Positions 8,311 to 17,653 of a stretch of 29,016 bases of DNA are shown piece after piece. The position numbers were made by a program, and so were the translations under genes. This DNA is from JANPJV01 sp031425695 (GTDB lineage: Bacteria; Pseudomonadota; Gammaproteobacteria; Xanthomonadales; SZUA-5), in assembly GCA_031425695.1 (NCBI GenBank), contig JANPJV010000147.1, positions 1-29,016 on the forward strand, given 5' to 3'. Every line of letters begins with the position of its first letter. Within the stretch, counting starts at the first letter, position 1. The notes beneath the pieces are model-generated. The model had not been told where the DNA came from. It made no database searches and saw nothing but the letters and a program-made list of their open reading frames with translations.

Positions 8311-9159
8311 TCACAACCGCGCCAGGATCAGCCGCACGCTCGCTGCCGTGTCGTCCGGGATCTCGGCAAGGTCGCGCAGCGCTGCGGTGACTGCCGGCCT
8401 GGGCGGATCGGCGTCCCAACACAAACTGTCGGCCACCCCCACGCGCAGGCGCGCATCGGCATGCGTCAGGAGCGGTACGAGCCGCGCGCGTTCGCCATCG
8501 GTGAGCCACGCCACGCGGCGGCCCAAACCATCGAGACGCGGGCCGAACCGCAGCGGATCGCCGGACATGAGATCGGCCATTCCCACCCGCAGAAATTCGT
8601 TGGCCATCAGAATCCAGCGCGCCGAGCGCGAATCGACCGTGACCAGGGCAGTCACCACCGACTCCGGTGCGCTGCGCCAGCGACTTCTCCGATGCAGCAT
8701 TTCTGCCGCGAGCTTGGCGGCGTCGGGATTCGCATGCTCGAGCAGGCGCCGCAGAGTCTCCCAATCAGCTTCCTCGCAGGCGATATCGGCGAGGTTGCGT
8801 GCGGCTTCCTGCGCCTGCCAGGCACTGCCGTGGGCGAGCTGCGCAGTCCACTCACCCAACTGGCGCTCGCGCCCTGCCAGCATCGTTGCGCGCTCTTCGG
8901 CATCGACCAACGCAAGCGCATCGAGCCACGACAGCTGCGCGAGGCTCTCGTTGAGATGCATGCCATCGCGGCTGCGGTTGAATGCGTGGATCGCGGCACA
9001 CTCGGGGCAGCGACAAAGGAAGTCTTCGACATCCTCGTCGGGTGGCGCCGGCCGCAACAGCTTGCGCGCGAGCCACACGCGATCGCCGCCCCAGCTGCGC
9101 TGCAGCTGTGCGCAGCGGGAGCAATCCGAATAGATCTGGCTCACGCGGATGCGGCGCAA
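8311..9159 (-). CDS. Unknown protein with N-terminal Cys pairs and HEAT-like helical repeats
   Basis: A 282-residue protein that I do not recognise. The N-terminus has clustered cysteines: C13-x-x-C16, then C49-x-C51-x-x-C54 with H58, which looks like a metal site, possibly a zinc ribbon. The rest (about 75-282) is alpha-helical with repeating A-x-x-L-x-x-L-x-x-H/D-x-x-x-x-V patterns (for example LVPLLTHADARLRVGVADSL) that suggest HEAT-like repeats. It follows the histidine kinase gene by ten bases on the same strand, so the two probably form an operon and it could be a partner of the kinase. The start is a TTG without a strong ribosome-binding site; GTG at 9144 is an alternative that still keeps all cysteines. 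Confidence 0.72.
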   Translation of the reverse strand: MRRIRVSQIYSDCSRCAQLQRSWGGDRVWLARKLLRPAPPDEDVEDFLCRCPECAAIHAFNRSRDGMHLNESLAQLSWLDALALVDAEERATMLAGRERQLGEWTAQLAHGSAWQAQEAARNLADIACEEADWETLRRLLEHANPDAAKLAAEMLHRRSRWRSAPESVVTALVTVDSRSARWILMANEFLRVGMADLMSGDPLRFGPRLDGLGRRVAWLTDGERARLVPLLTHADARLRVGVADSLCWDADPPRPAVTAALRDLAEIPDDTAASVRLILARL

Positions 9160-9169
9160 GCGCCAGCTT

Positions 9170-12100
9170 TCACGAGCGCGCGCCTGCCCGCGCCTCGGGC
9201 GTGACGCGGGCGAAGCGCAGGGTGAAGCGCGTGCCCTGTCCGGGGGCGGTGTCGAGTTCGATATCCCCGGCGAGAAGCTGTGTCACCAGGTTGTGCACGA
9301 TGTGCAGGCCGAGGCCAGAGCCGCCACCACTGCGGCGCGTGGTGAAAAAGGGGTCGAACGCACGCAGCGCAGTTTCCGCATCCATGCCGCGACCGTCGTC
9401 GCTGAACACCAACTCGAGCAGTTCGCCCTCGGCGCGCGCCCGGATCAGCATGGTGCCCGGCCGCTCGCCTTCGAACGCATGCAGCAGTGCGTTGTTGACC
9501 AGGTTGGTGAGGATCTGGAACAGCGCGCCGGGATAGGAATCGAGCTCGACCTCATCGCTGCACTCGATCACCAGTTGATGGCGGGTGCGCCGCAAGGTCG
9601 GCGTCAGCGTTGTCTGCACTTCGTTCAAGAAGGCCTTGAGCGCGAACTGGCGGCGCTGGTCACTCGACTGGTCGACCGAGACCTGCTTGAAGCTCGCAAT
9701 CAGCGTGCCCGCCTGCAGCAAGCTGGTCAGGATCAGGCGCGAAGACTCCGCGACCTCGAGCTTCCAGCGGTTGAGATCCGTGGCACTCAGGCGGTCGTTG
9801 GTGAGCTTGCCGGCGCCTTCGCGCGCAAGCTCCTCGAGGTGCGATGCGGCCGTGATTGCGATCCCAACCGGCGTATTGATCTCGTGGGCGACGCCGGCGA
9901 CGAGTTGGCCCAGCGAGGCCATTTTTTCTGCCGCAACCAGTTGCCGCTGGGTGCCCTTGAGCTCGGCCAGTGCGCCTTCGGCCTTGACTTTGGCCTGGGA
10001 GAGCTCGCTGGTGCGCCGCTCCACCAGCGCCTCCAGATCGTGGGCACGCCGGCGCATCTGCAGTGTGCGCAGGCGGACGCCGCCGTACCCGCTGAGGAGC
10101 AGGCCGAGCAGGGCCAATCCCAGCGCCATCGGTGTCTGCCACCAGGTCGGGATTACCGTAACCGGCAGCACGAGCGGGGTAACGCCCCAGGGGCCATTGC
10201 GCGCACGCGCACGCACCTCTAGCCGATAGTCGCCTGGCCACAGGTTGTGATAACTGGCGATGCGCTGCGCAGCGTCAGTCTCGATCCAGTCCTCGTCGAG
10301 GCCCACCAGGCGGAAGGCATAACGCACGCTGTCGGGCGCCGAGTAATCGAGCGCGGCAAATTCGACGTTCAGCCGGCGCTGACCGGGCCGCAGCTCGATG
10401 CCGCCCGTCAACCCCCCATGCGGCAGCACCTGGCCGTCGACCTCGACCGAGGTCACCAGCAGCGGCGGCGAGAAGCGCCAGGGCATGAAGCGCTCGGGGT
10501 CGATGATCAACAGGCCGCGGGTACCGCCGAAGAACAACAGGCCATCCGGCGAAATGCTGCCGGAGCCGGTTTCGACGCTGCCGATATCGACCCCGTCGGC
10601 AACCCCAACCGGCTCCACCTGGCGGCTCACCGGATCGATCAGCGCGCGTGCGCTCCACAGGCGTCCGCGCGCGTCCGGCAGCAACTGCTGCCCGAAGCCG
10701 GCCGGCTGCGGGCCGAGCGTCGCCCCGAAATCCTCGAACACCGGTTGTCCCTGGGCCCAGTGCACCAGCCGCCCGATACCGCGCGGCCCGATCGCATACA
10801 GCTGGTCGGCGGCTTGCAGGTGCAGATCGGTGATTGCCCGCAGCGCCACCTCGGCGCTCTCCACGCGCACCGGGAACTGAGCGCCAGCGGGCAGCCGCAC
10901 CAGCATGTTCGGCGTACCGATCCAGACCTGGCCGGCGGCATCTTCTGCAAGGCTCCAGATCGGATCAGTGAAAGCGCGCTCGGCGGAGAGGCGCACGCTG
11001 CGTATGGCACCACTGCGCGGATCCAGGATCTGCAGGCCGGCCTGGGTGCCAATCACGAGCAGGCCGCCGCGAATCGGCAGCAGGGCGCGGATCGGACCGC
11101 CGCTGATCCCCGGAACTGGTTCGGAAAAGCTCGATGTGGCGGGGGTGTAGCGCTGCAGCCCGGCTTGTTGGGTGCCGACCCAGATGCTGCCCTCGGCGTC
11201 GCGTACCAGCGCGCGGATGGTGCCGTCGCGCAGGCTGCCAGGCGTGCTCGGATGCGCCCGATGGCCAGCGATCACGCCCCGGTCGAGATCGACGATGTCG
11301 ATGCCGTTGCCCCCGGTGCCGACCATCAGGGTGCGTGCATCGATCGGCAGCGTGCTCAGCACACTGCCGATGCTGAGCCCGTTCGGTTGCTGCGCACTGT
11401 GGCGCAGGGTGCGGAAGGCGGCGCCATTGCCCGGATTGTGGCGTTGCAGTCCGGATCCCCAGGTACCTACCCAGACCAATCCTGCGCGATCCTGGAACGG
11501 CGCCGTCAAGCGGTCGAGCGCCAGTCCCCCGGGAATGGAAAGATCGCTCTTGATGCGCTGGACGACTGCCAGCGTGGCGGCGTCGATTACATCGATGCCG
11601 CCGCCGTAGGTGTGCACCCAGATCCGCCCCGGGCGCGGCTCGACGAAGCCGGAGACCCACGGATGACTGAGCGCGTTCGCCGCGTCCAGGCGACGCAGCT
11701 GCCCCGACGACGGATCGAGCACGGCGGCCCCATGTGATTGCGTGCCGATCCAGATACGGCCGTCGTGGCCCTCGAGCAGCGCATAGACATAGTGGCCATC
11801 GAGGCTGTCCGGCGCAGCCGGGTCGGAGGCGATGCGCTCGAAGACCTGGGAGCCCGCGCGGCGCCGCTGCAGACCGTTGCCGGTGCCGATCCAAAGGTCG
11901 CCGTTGCGAGCGCGCACCAGGCAGCGCACGATCTCGTGCTGCAACGCGCCCGGCTTCCCAATCTCCGGCGGGAACCCCTCGAAGCGCTGGGCGGCGCGAT
12001 TCCAGCGCGCCATGCCGAGATTGCCGAAGCCGACCCAGACGTCACCGTCGCTGCCTTCCGCGAGCGCCAGCGTGGCGACACTGGGCAGTGAGCTGGCGTC

Positions 12101-12487
12101 GCCCGGACGCGGCCGGTGATTGGTGAAGCGGTCGGTACGCGGATCGTAGACCGATAGCCCGGCGCCCTGCGTCGCCACCCACAGGGTGCCATCCGAATGC
12201 GGCAGCAGCGCGCGGACATAGTCGTCCCCGATCGTCGTGGGATCGTTCGCGCGGTTGCGGAACACCCGGAAGCGATGGCCGTCGTGGCTGTACAGGCCTT
12301 CCGGCGTGCCGAACCAGAGCAGGCCGCGGTTGTCCTGGGAAATGATGGTGATGACGCCGTTGCCGACGTTCGCGGTGCCCGCGATCGACTCGAAATACGG
12401 CTGCCCGAGCGTGTCGGCGCGGACCTGCCCGGCGCTTGCGAGTGCGCAGAGCCAAAAGCCGAGAATCAGTCGAAAGGCTGCTGCCAA
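9170..12487 (-). CDS. Periplasmic-propeller sensor histidine kinase (Reg_prop/Y_Y_Y)
   Basis: A 1105-residue membrane sensor kinase. A signal peptide (about 1-24) is followed by many two-component-regulator-propeller repeats, seen as recurring (L/I)W-(I/V)-GT-x-x-x-G-L (for example LLWFGTPEGLYSHDG, LWIGTGNGLQRRR), forming a predicted periplasmic double propeller. A Y_Y_Y domain lies at about 700-775 (LRPGQRRLNVEFAALDY and on). One transmembrane helix at about 786-806 leads to a coiled coil, then HisKA with phospho-acceptor H868 (AHEINTP) and HATPase with the N box (about 995-999), DDGRGM (from 1030), FDPFFTT and GSGLGL. Unlike many propeller kinases it has no receiver or AraC domain, so its response regulator must be elsewhere. 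The start is a TTG preceded by GGTGG. The likely cue is unknown; some relatives sense glycans. Confidence 0.93.
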   Translation of the reverse strand: MAAAFRLILGFWLCALASAGQVRADTLGQPYFESIAGTANVGNGVITIISQDNRGLLWFGTPEGLYSHDGHRFRVFRNRANDPTTIGDDYVRALLPHSDGTLWVATQGAGLSVYDPRTDRFTNHRPRPGDASSLPSVATLALAEGSDGDVWVGFGNLGMARWNRAAQRFEGFPPEIGKPGALQHEIVRCLVRARNGDLWIGTGNGLQRRRAGSQVFERIASDPAAPDSLDGHYVYALLEGHDGRIWIGTQSHGAAVLDPSSGQLRRLDAANALSHPWVSGFVEPRPGRIWVHTYGGGIDVIDAATLAVVQRIKSDLSIPGGLALDRLTAPFQDRAGLVWVGTWGSGLQRHNPGNGAAFRTLRHSAQQPNGLSIGSVLSTLPIDARTLMVGTGGNGIDIVDLDRGVIAGHRAHPSTPGSLRDGTIRALVRDAEGSIWVGTQQAGLQRYTPATSSFSEPVPGISGGPIRALLPIRGGLLVIGTQAGLQILDPRSGAIRSVRLSAERAFTDPIWSLAEDAAGQVWIGTPNMLVRLPAGAQFPVRVESAEVALRAITDLHLQAADQLYAIGPRGIGRLVHWAQGQPVFEDFGATLGPQPAGFGQQLLPDARGRLWSARALIDPVSRQVEPVGVADGVDIGSVETGSGSISPDGLLFFGGTRGLLIIDPERFMPWRFSPPLLVTSVEVDGQVLPHGGLTGGIELRPGQRRLNVEFAALDYSAPDSVRYAFRLVGLDEDWIETDAAQRIASYHNLWPGDYRLEVRARARNGPWGVTPLVLPVTVIPTWWQTPMALGLALLGLLLSGYGGVRLRTLQMRRRAHDLEALVERRTSELSQAKVKAEGALAELKGTQRQLVAAEKMASLGQLVAGVAHEINTPVGIAITAASHLEELAREGAGKLTNDRLSATDLNRWKLEVAESSRLILTSLLQAGTLIASFKQVSVDQSSDQRRQFALKAFLNEVQTTLTPTLRRTRHQLVIECSDEVELDSYPGALFQILTNLVNNALLHAFEGERPGTMLIRARAEGELLELVFSDDGRGMDAETALRAFDPFFTTRRSGGGSGLGLHIVHNLVTQLLAGDIELDTAPGQGTRFTLRFARVTPEARAGARS

Positions 12488-12769
12488 GGTACCACCGTGT
12501 CGGCCGTGAGGAGCGCAGATCGCGAGTTGCGCCCGCAGAGCCCACTATCTGCCGCAGAATCCGGCGCCGCAAGACGCAATGACCGGCGCATGCTGCGGCA
12601 ACGGAACTTTGCGACAAAAGATTCCCATGGCCAGCTTGCCTATTTCTCGGCTTCTATGGGTTTCTCGGCAAGGCCTGTTTCTTCAGCATTCCTTTGCGCG
12701 GCATGGTCGCCGCGAGCCTGCTCTAGCTGGCGGCACTGGCATCGAGCTGGTGGGCGCTGCCCGGCGGTA
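12488..12769. other. Intergenic region without recognised gene
   Basis: The 282 bases between the histidine kinase start and the EamA stop hold no convincing gene. They should contain the kinase promoter, but no clear -35/-10 pair stands out. Confidence 0.5.
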
Positions 12770-13612
12770 TCAGCGGGCTGCCTTGTGCTTCAACACCAGC
12801 GCCACGCCGCCCAGGATGGCCATCGCAGCCACGCCGAGCCGCGCGCCGGGCAGCTCGCCCAACAGGAGCACTCCGCCGACTGCCGTCAGCAGCGGCACAC
12901 AGAGCTGCACGGTCGCCGCTGCGCTTGCCCGCAACTGCGGCAGCACGCGATACCAGACCGCGTAGCCGAGCCCGGACGCGAGGGCGCCGGACGCAATCGC
13001 GCAGGCACCGCCAACTGCGCTCACTGCCACCTGGTCTCGCAGGAGCAAATTCAGCGCCAGCGCCAACGGGACCGCCCGCATGAAGTTGCCAGCCGTCACC
13101 CGCACCGGATCGCCCGCTCCGCGCCCTCGCAGCGAGTACACGCCCCAGGCGACGCCGGCAATCAACATCCACAGGGCAGCGTTCAAAGGCGGCGCCGACA
13201 GCCCCGGCAACAGCAAGCCGACCAGCCCGGCCACCGCCGTCCCCACGCCGAGCCGTTGTGGCCAGCTAAGGCGTTCGCCGCTCGCCAGCCCGTAACCGAT
13301 CATGGTGACCTGCACCGCGCCAAACAAAAGCAACGCGCCCGTGGCCGCTGTCAGCTTGAGGTACGCGTGTGAAAACGCCGCCGCGTAGGCGAACAGAGCC
13401 AGCGCCGAGCCCCAGTTGCCGGACTGGCGATCCGTTGGGCCGCGCGTCCGCACCAGGCACCACAACACCAGCGCCCCGCTTGCAAGCCGCACCGTTGTAA
13501 AGCTCGCCGGATCCATCCCGGTCCGGTCGAGCGCGATCCGGCAAAGAAGCGAGTTGCCTGCGAAAGCGAGCATTGCCAGCGCGGTCAACAGGAAGATCTG
13601 GGAAAAGGGCAC
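12770..13612 (-). CDS. EamA/DMT family transporter
   Basis: A 280-residue inner-membrane transporter of the drug/metabolite superfamily (EamA, formerly DUF6). About ten hydrophobic helices are visible in two halves, with a typical start FLLTALAMLAFAGNSLLCRIAL, a conserved turn G-x-x-L-x-W (AGVAWGVYSLRGRGAGDP) at the start of the second half, and the end MAILGGVALVLKH. Substrate cannot be told from sequence; family members export amino acids or metabolites. The GTG at 13612 (VPFSQIFLL) puts the start just before helix 1; a TTG further up (13669) would add a basic, proline-rich N-terminus that looks non-coding. Neither start has a strong ribosome-binding site. It is divergent from the cysteine synthase pseudogene. 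Confidence 0.88.
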   Translation of the reverse strand: MPFSQIFLLTALAMLAFAGNSLLCRIALDRTGMDPASFTTVRLASGALVLWCLVRTRGPTDRQSGNWGSALALFAYAAAFSHAYLKLTAATGALLLFGAVQVTMIGYGLASGERLSWPQRLGVGTAVAGLVGLLLPGLSAPPLNAALWMLIAGVAWGVYSLRGRGAGDPVRVTAGNFMRAVPLALALNLLLRDQVAVSAVGGACAIASGALASGLGYAVWYRVLPQLRASAAATVQLCVPLLTAVGGVLLLGELPGARLGVAAMAILGGVALVLKHKAAR

Positions 13613-13840
13613 GCGGCATTGTGCCAGCGTGCTGGGCGCACCGGCGCGCCGGCGAGCCCGCGGCGGCAAAGATTCTTGATGCTGCGGGGTACGAGCGACG
13701 CTGACCAGGATTGCTGCTGGTCACTGCATGCGCTGGCAATGGCGAGCCTGGGAATCCGATCAGCTTCCTGCTGGGTGAGATTCGGGTATTTTCGAAAGGC
13801 GCATATCGGGTGTACGCAATCGTCTGCCGCGTACGAGCAC

Positions 13841-13856
13841 AGACGTCTGGACGACG
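13841..13856. promoter_or_regulatory. Met-box-like operator upstream of cysteine synthase gene
   Basis: AGACGTCT (13841-13848) followed directly by a weaker unit GGACGACG (13849-13856). AGACGTCT is the consensus of the tandem 8-bp met box bound by MetJ with S-adenosylmethionine in gammaproteobacteria. It lies 54-69 bases before the cysteine synthase start. Regulator identity is inferred; no metJ gene is in the window. Confidence 0.55.
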
Positions 13857-13909
13857 GGGGTAATTCCGCCACGAGCCGGCCGCATGCCTGACCACGACCT
13901 GGAGTCGCC

Positions 13910-14908
13910 TTGCCCATTCCCTTGCTCGACTGCATCGGCAACACACCGCTGATCGAACTGCGCGCTGCTTCCGAGCGCACCGGCTGTCGCATCCTGGGGA
14001 AGGCCGAGTTCATGAATCCTGGCGGTTCGGTCAAGGACCGGGCGGCGAAATACATGCTGCTAGACGCGCTGCGGCGCGGCGTGATCCGCACAGGCGGGAT
14101 TGTCGTCGAAGGCACCGCGGGCAACACCGGCATCGGGCTGACGCTGGCGGGCAACGCGCTTGGCCTGCGCACCATCATCGTGATTCCGAACACGCAGGCG
14201 TCGGAGAAGTTGGCGGCACTGCGCGGAATGGGCGCCGACCTGCGGCCGGTCCCGGCGGTCCCGTTCAAGAATCCGGACAACTACGTGCACCAGGCGCGGC
14301 GCCTGGCAGCCGATCTCGAGGGTCAACCGGACGGCGTCTTCTATGCCAACCAATGGGATAACCTGGCCAATCGCGAGGCCCATATCGACGGTACCGGTCC
14401 GGAGATCTGGGCGCAGACAGAGGGCCAGGTCGACGCCTTCATCGCCGCGGTCGGCACCGGAGGCACGCTTTCCGGCGTCTCGGAATACTTAAAGCGGCGA
14501 AAGGCGAGCGTGGTTACGGCCGTTGCCGATCCGGACGGCGCCGGCATCTACCATTGGGTCAAGCACGGGTAGATTGCGTCGTCCGGAAGCTCCATCACCG
14601 AGGGCATCGGCCAGAACCGCATCACCGGCAACCTGGAGGGCGCGCGCATCGACGACGCCTTCAATATCCCGGATCGCGAATGGCTTCCGGTGCTCTGGGA
14701 ACTGATCGGCAAGGAAGGCGTGTACGTGGGGACCTCGAGCGGCATCAACGTCGCTGGTGCCATCCGCCTAGCGCGGCAACTGGGTCCGGGCCACACCATC
14801 GTCACCCTGCTGTGCGATTCGGCCAGCCGTTACGATTCCAAGCTGTTTGATCCTGCATTTCTCGCGGCGCGCAACCTGCCGTCGCCGCCGTGGTGGCCGG
14901 CCGGCTGA
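13910..14908 (+). pseudogene. cysK: Cysteine synthase A, interrupted by an in-frame amber codon
   Basis: This reads as a full-length O-acetylserine sulfhydrylase (332 residues), a PLP enzyme making cysteine from O-acetylserine and sulfide, except that codon 221 (14570-14572) is TAG. Before it: NTPLIEL, NPGGSVKDRAA with PLP lysine K42, the EGTAGNTGIGL loop, and VGTGGTLSGVSEYLK. After it, in the same frame: GSSITEGIGQNRITGNLEGA, GTSSGINVAGAIRLA and LCDSASRYDSKLF, all typical. The stop falls in VKHG-stop-IASSGSSITEG, where relatives carry a variable residue, often glutamate, so a single G-to-T change could explain it. The start is a TTG with GGAG five bases upstream. It may be a recent pseudogene, an amber-readthrough gene or a sequence error; the intact distal third favours a recent event. 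Confidence 0.85.
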
Positions 14909-14938
14909 TGCCACCGCCATGCTGCGGTGTCGCTGTAT

Positions 14939-14962
14939 AGACGTCTAGACGTCCAGACGGCG
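14939..14962. promoter_or_regulatory. Three tandem met-box-like units
   Basis: AGACGTCT, AGACGTCC and AGACGGCG follow one another without gaps, as in MetJ operators, where tandem 8-bp boxes bind successive dimers. The array sits 31 bases after the cysteine synthase stop and ahead of the decayed stretch at 14982-15376, so it may have controlled a lost gene there. Confidence 0.55.
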
Positions 14963-14981
14963 ATAGCGCGATCGCCCGATC

Positions 14982-15376
14982 ATGTCGTCGCTATCGGCGC
15001 CGCCGCAGCACCGATGCCGGCAACGCGTCAACAGCGCCATCGCCTTCGAGAACTGGTGGTGCGCGACCTTGGCATATGGGCTTTCCAAGCGCGGCGACTT
15101 CCACGCACGCATTGGCGCGGTTTGGGCGCATGCAACGCACTGGAAGAGCACGGCCATGCGCGCACGGTCATCGTCGACCATGGCAGCGCGCGCAGACTGA
15201 GCGCAATGGCGCACGCTGGGTCAGCGTGGTGCTGGCAGACAAGCGCTCGCTGCCGGGTCCTGCCACGCGCCGGATCAGCAAAAATACGCTCGGCGCAACT
15301 TGGCCGAGGCCGCATTGCGCTTCGACCACCGCTTTGACCTCAAGGTCCTGGGCCGCGCCTCACCGGCGCGGCGGCT
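14982..15376 (+). pseudogene. Decayed coding stretch, unidentified
   Basis: The 468 bases between the cysteine synthase and beta-helix genes have no intact gene. Protein-like pieces appear on the plus strand in different frames: FENWWCATLAYGLSKRGDF near 15035-15095, ERNGARWVSVVLADKRSLPG near 15198-15260 and KYARRNLAEAALRFDHRFDL near 15282-15340. They read like one protein broken by at least two frameshifts. I do not recognise the family; a transposase remnant is possible but not shown. Confidence 0.35.
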
Positions 15377-17337
15377 TCACGGCACCGCACAGCCGCCAAT
15401 CGCGAGGGTTTCGTAGCCATTGCAGAACAGGCGGTCGCCGACGACGACGAGAGCGGCCTGGGTCAGCGGATGGGGTTGACCATTGCTGCCGGTGTACGGT
15501 CCGCGCAGTTCGTCGATCAGCGGGTTCTCAGGGTCGATGTTCGGGTTCACGTCGGGATCGAAATGCGCCGTCAGTGTGCGTGTCTGGCCAATTGTGAGCG
15601 GCGCCGCGGTCGCAGGCAGCGTGCAACTGGCAACAGCAATACCCGTGGTCGCAGTCGGGACGAGTTGGGCCGAACACGTCGAATCAGATTGCCCTGCGCC
15701 CGAGCTTCGGAACTTGACGCGACCGTAGGCGAAGTCCGGATAGGCGGCACCCGGCGGATAAACGAGGGACACCTGGGCGCTGGCTGTGTAGGCGCCGCGG
15801 TCGGGATAGCGCGAGTTGGCGTTTACGAGCAGGCTCAGCGACACCGGAAACAAGCTGAACATGCTGGTCTGCGGCGCAGCTTCGCTGGTCGTAGCCGTCG
15901 CCATGACGCGTGTCCTCGCGGTCCAGACATGATCCCCGGGCACGATAAGATCGACCGTCTTCGGCTGTTGCGCGTCGGCGGCCAGGTACAGGTCCTGGCC
16001 GAGCAGCACTTCGCCGTCGTCGCTGTCGCCCAGATAGAACTCGATACGCAGCGGATAGGCGCTGTTGGCGGTCGTAGAGTCCACGCGATAGGTCACGCTG
16101 AGACTGTTTCCGGCGCGCACCACCTGACGGATCTCCGGATAATTCTGTAACGACAGCTGCGGCGCCTGATCGGCATCGCCCGCGTCATTCAGTTCGGTGT
16201 TCGTGGGCGGCGAGAACAGCCAGATCGGCCGACCTCGACTACCGACAAATCGATTGCCGCGAATCGGGTTGCGACCCTGTCGACTCATGACGCCGCCTTG
16301 GACCAGGTTCGCGGTCCCCGGCGTGTCTCCGCCAAAGATTATTCCGCCCAGATTGAGCTCCACGCGGAAACTTGGCGACAAGGGAGTGCCATCCGCGGCA
16401 AGGTAGAACCAGTTGCCGAACACCTGCATGCGCGGCGCCGACAGGAAATCGTTGACCTTGCCATCGGCATAGAAGCCGGTCGCGATCAGGTTGCGCGCGT
16501 TCGCTTCGGTACCGCCAATCTGAAGGCTCGACTGCACATTTGCCGAGTTGAAGAAGATCTCCTTCTCGGCGACGAAGTTGCCGACGACCGGAATGCCGCT
16601 GCCATCCTGCGTCAGTCCAAACAGATTGCCTTGCACGGTCGCAACCAGCGCGTCAGCGGCTTCCCCGATTATCACGTAGCCATCGGGCACCCAGTTGCGC
16701 TGCGCCGGCAGCAGGCCGCCGAAACGAAGTTGATCCACACCCATTGCCATCGTGCCCGAGTTTTCACGGCGATAACTGCTCGCGTTTTCTGCCTTTCCGA
16801 GTCGGCTACCGCCAAAGGCGCAGCCCTCGATCACGATCGACTTCCCACTCGGCGCACTCGGCGAAAGCGCCACGTGGTTGTCGACAAACTTCAGGCCGCG
16901 CAGCAAGGTGCTCGCGTAAATCTTCAGTCCGGCGCCACCGCTGAAGTAGCTCGTCCGATTGCCACCGAGCTCGATCGACCACTGGCCATTGAGTCCGCCA
17001 TCGGCGGCGCCGATCGTATTCGCAACGTGGCCTGGCTGCGTCGTACCGTCGATGATCAGCGGTTGCGTCACGGCCAGTGGCGGCACTGAAACCAGACTCA
17101 GAAAACAGGCTGCAACGCCACATCACAACCCGCTTGGGCAAACGGAATGGCAAACGCGATGGTGTCTTGTCCGGCATCCTGATTGGCGAGCGACAACGCG
17201 CCGGCAAAGGAGCAGTCCGCCGGCGCTGCGGTACACGCATTCAGCGCGGGAGATGGGGTGGTTGTGTCAACCAGGAACGTCGTCGCATGCGCGGAAAACG
17301 CGAACAACAGGAACGGCACCAAGGCAATTCTGGACAT
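15377..17337 (-). pseudogene. Secreted CSLREA/parallel beta-helix type protein, split by a frameshift
   Basis: Two adjacent reading frames form one secreted protein of about 650 residues. The 5' piece (17098-17337) has a signal peptide (MSRIALVPFLLFAFSAHA), a degenerate CSLREA-type motif (CSFAGALSLAN) and DTIAFAIP, and stops at 17098-17100. The 3' piece (readable from before 17086 to 15377) continues with LAVTQPLIIDGTTQPG, which in this family follows the first piece closely. Adding one T to the four-T run (17102-17105, plus-strand AAAA) restores one frame reading QPVFLSLVSVPPLAVTQPL. The middle has beta-helix-like N-x-(F/I) repeats, and the C-terminal part looks like Ig-type sheets ending in DRLFCNGYE. 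The function is unknown, probably cell surface or secreted. Either a real single-base loss, a slippery site or a sequencing error explains the break. Confidence 0.75.
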
Positions 17338-17613
17338 CGGTCATCCCTGCAGAGCCGAACAGGATAACCTGATTAGGGTCGAACCTCAGTCCTCTCAATC
17401 CGTGAGACTGAGCGCGCTGTGGGCCGGCAATCGCCGCGGTTTGGCGCGCTGAAGAGACGCGAATTGGTGGTGCAGCGCAGCCCACGGGACAAACAGTGAG
17501 GTTTGGGCTGGTGAGAACGGGTGCGGGTATCATCCGACGATCGCCGAAAAGCACTGCAGACAGCTCTTGCATGTGAAATACCGGGAACTCCAGGCGAGTC
17601 TTGACTTGCATTT
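17338..17613. other. Intergenic region between beta-helix gene and hipBA
   Basis: No gene is seen here. It should hold the divergent promoters. A TTGACT at 17601-17606 could be a -35 box for hipBA. At 17457-17470 lies a 14-base sequence (ACGCGAATTGGTGG) that recurs at 20362-20375, at the tRNA-derived attachment site. Confidence 0.45.
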
Positions 17614-17629
17614 TTGCCACATACAGCAA
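17614..17629. promoter_or_regulatory. Candidate HipB operator 1 (TTGC-N8-GCAA)
   Basis: TTGCCACATACAGCAA is an inverted repeat TTGC-N8-GCAA upstream of hipB, repeated exactly 40 bases downstream in the same orientation. Xre-type antitoxins such as HipB bind paired palindromes with eight-base spacers in their own promoter, so autoregulation is likely. Confidence 0.6.
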
Positions 17630-17653
17630 ACAATGCCCATCAAGTCCGAAATC

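Noticed and set aside
10247..11737. A 496-codon plus-strand frame opposite the histidine kinase
   Set aside because: It mirrors the propeller repeats on the minus strand; no start signal and no family features.
14690..14908. A separate 72-residue gene
   Set aside because: It is the C-terminal part of the cysteine synthase in the same frame, cut off by the amber codon.
17098..17337. A separate small secreted protein of 79 residues
   Set aside because: Its sequence is the family N-terminus of the beta-helix protein and ends exactly at a frameshift.
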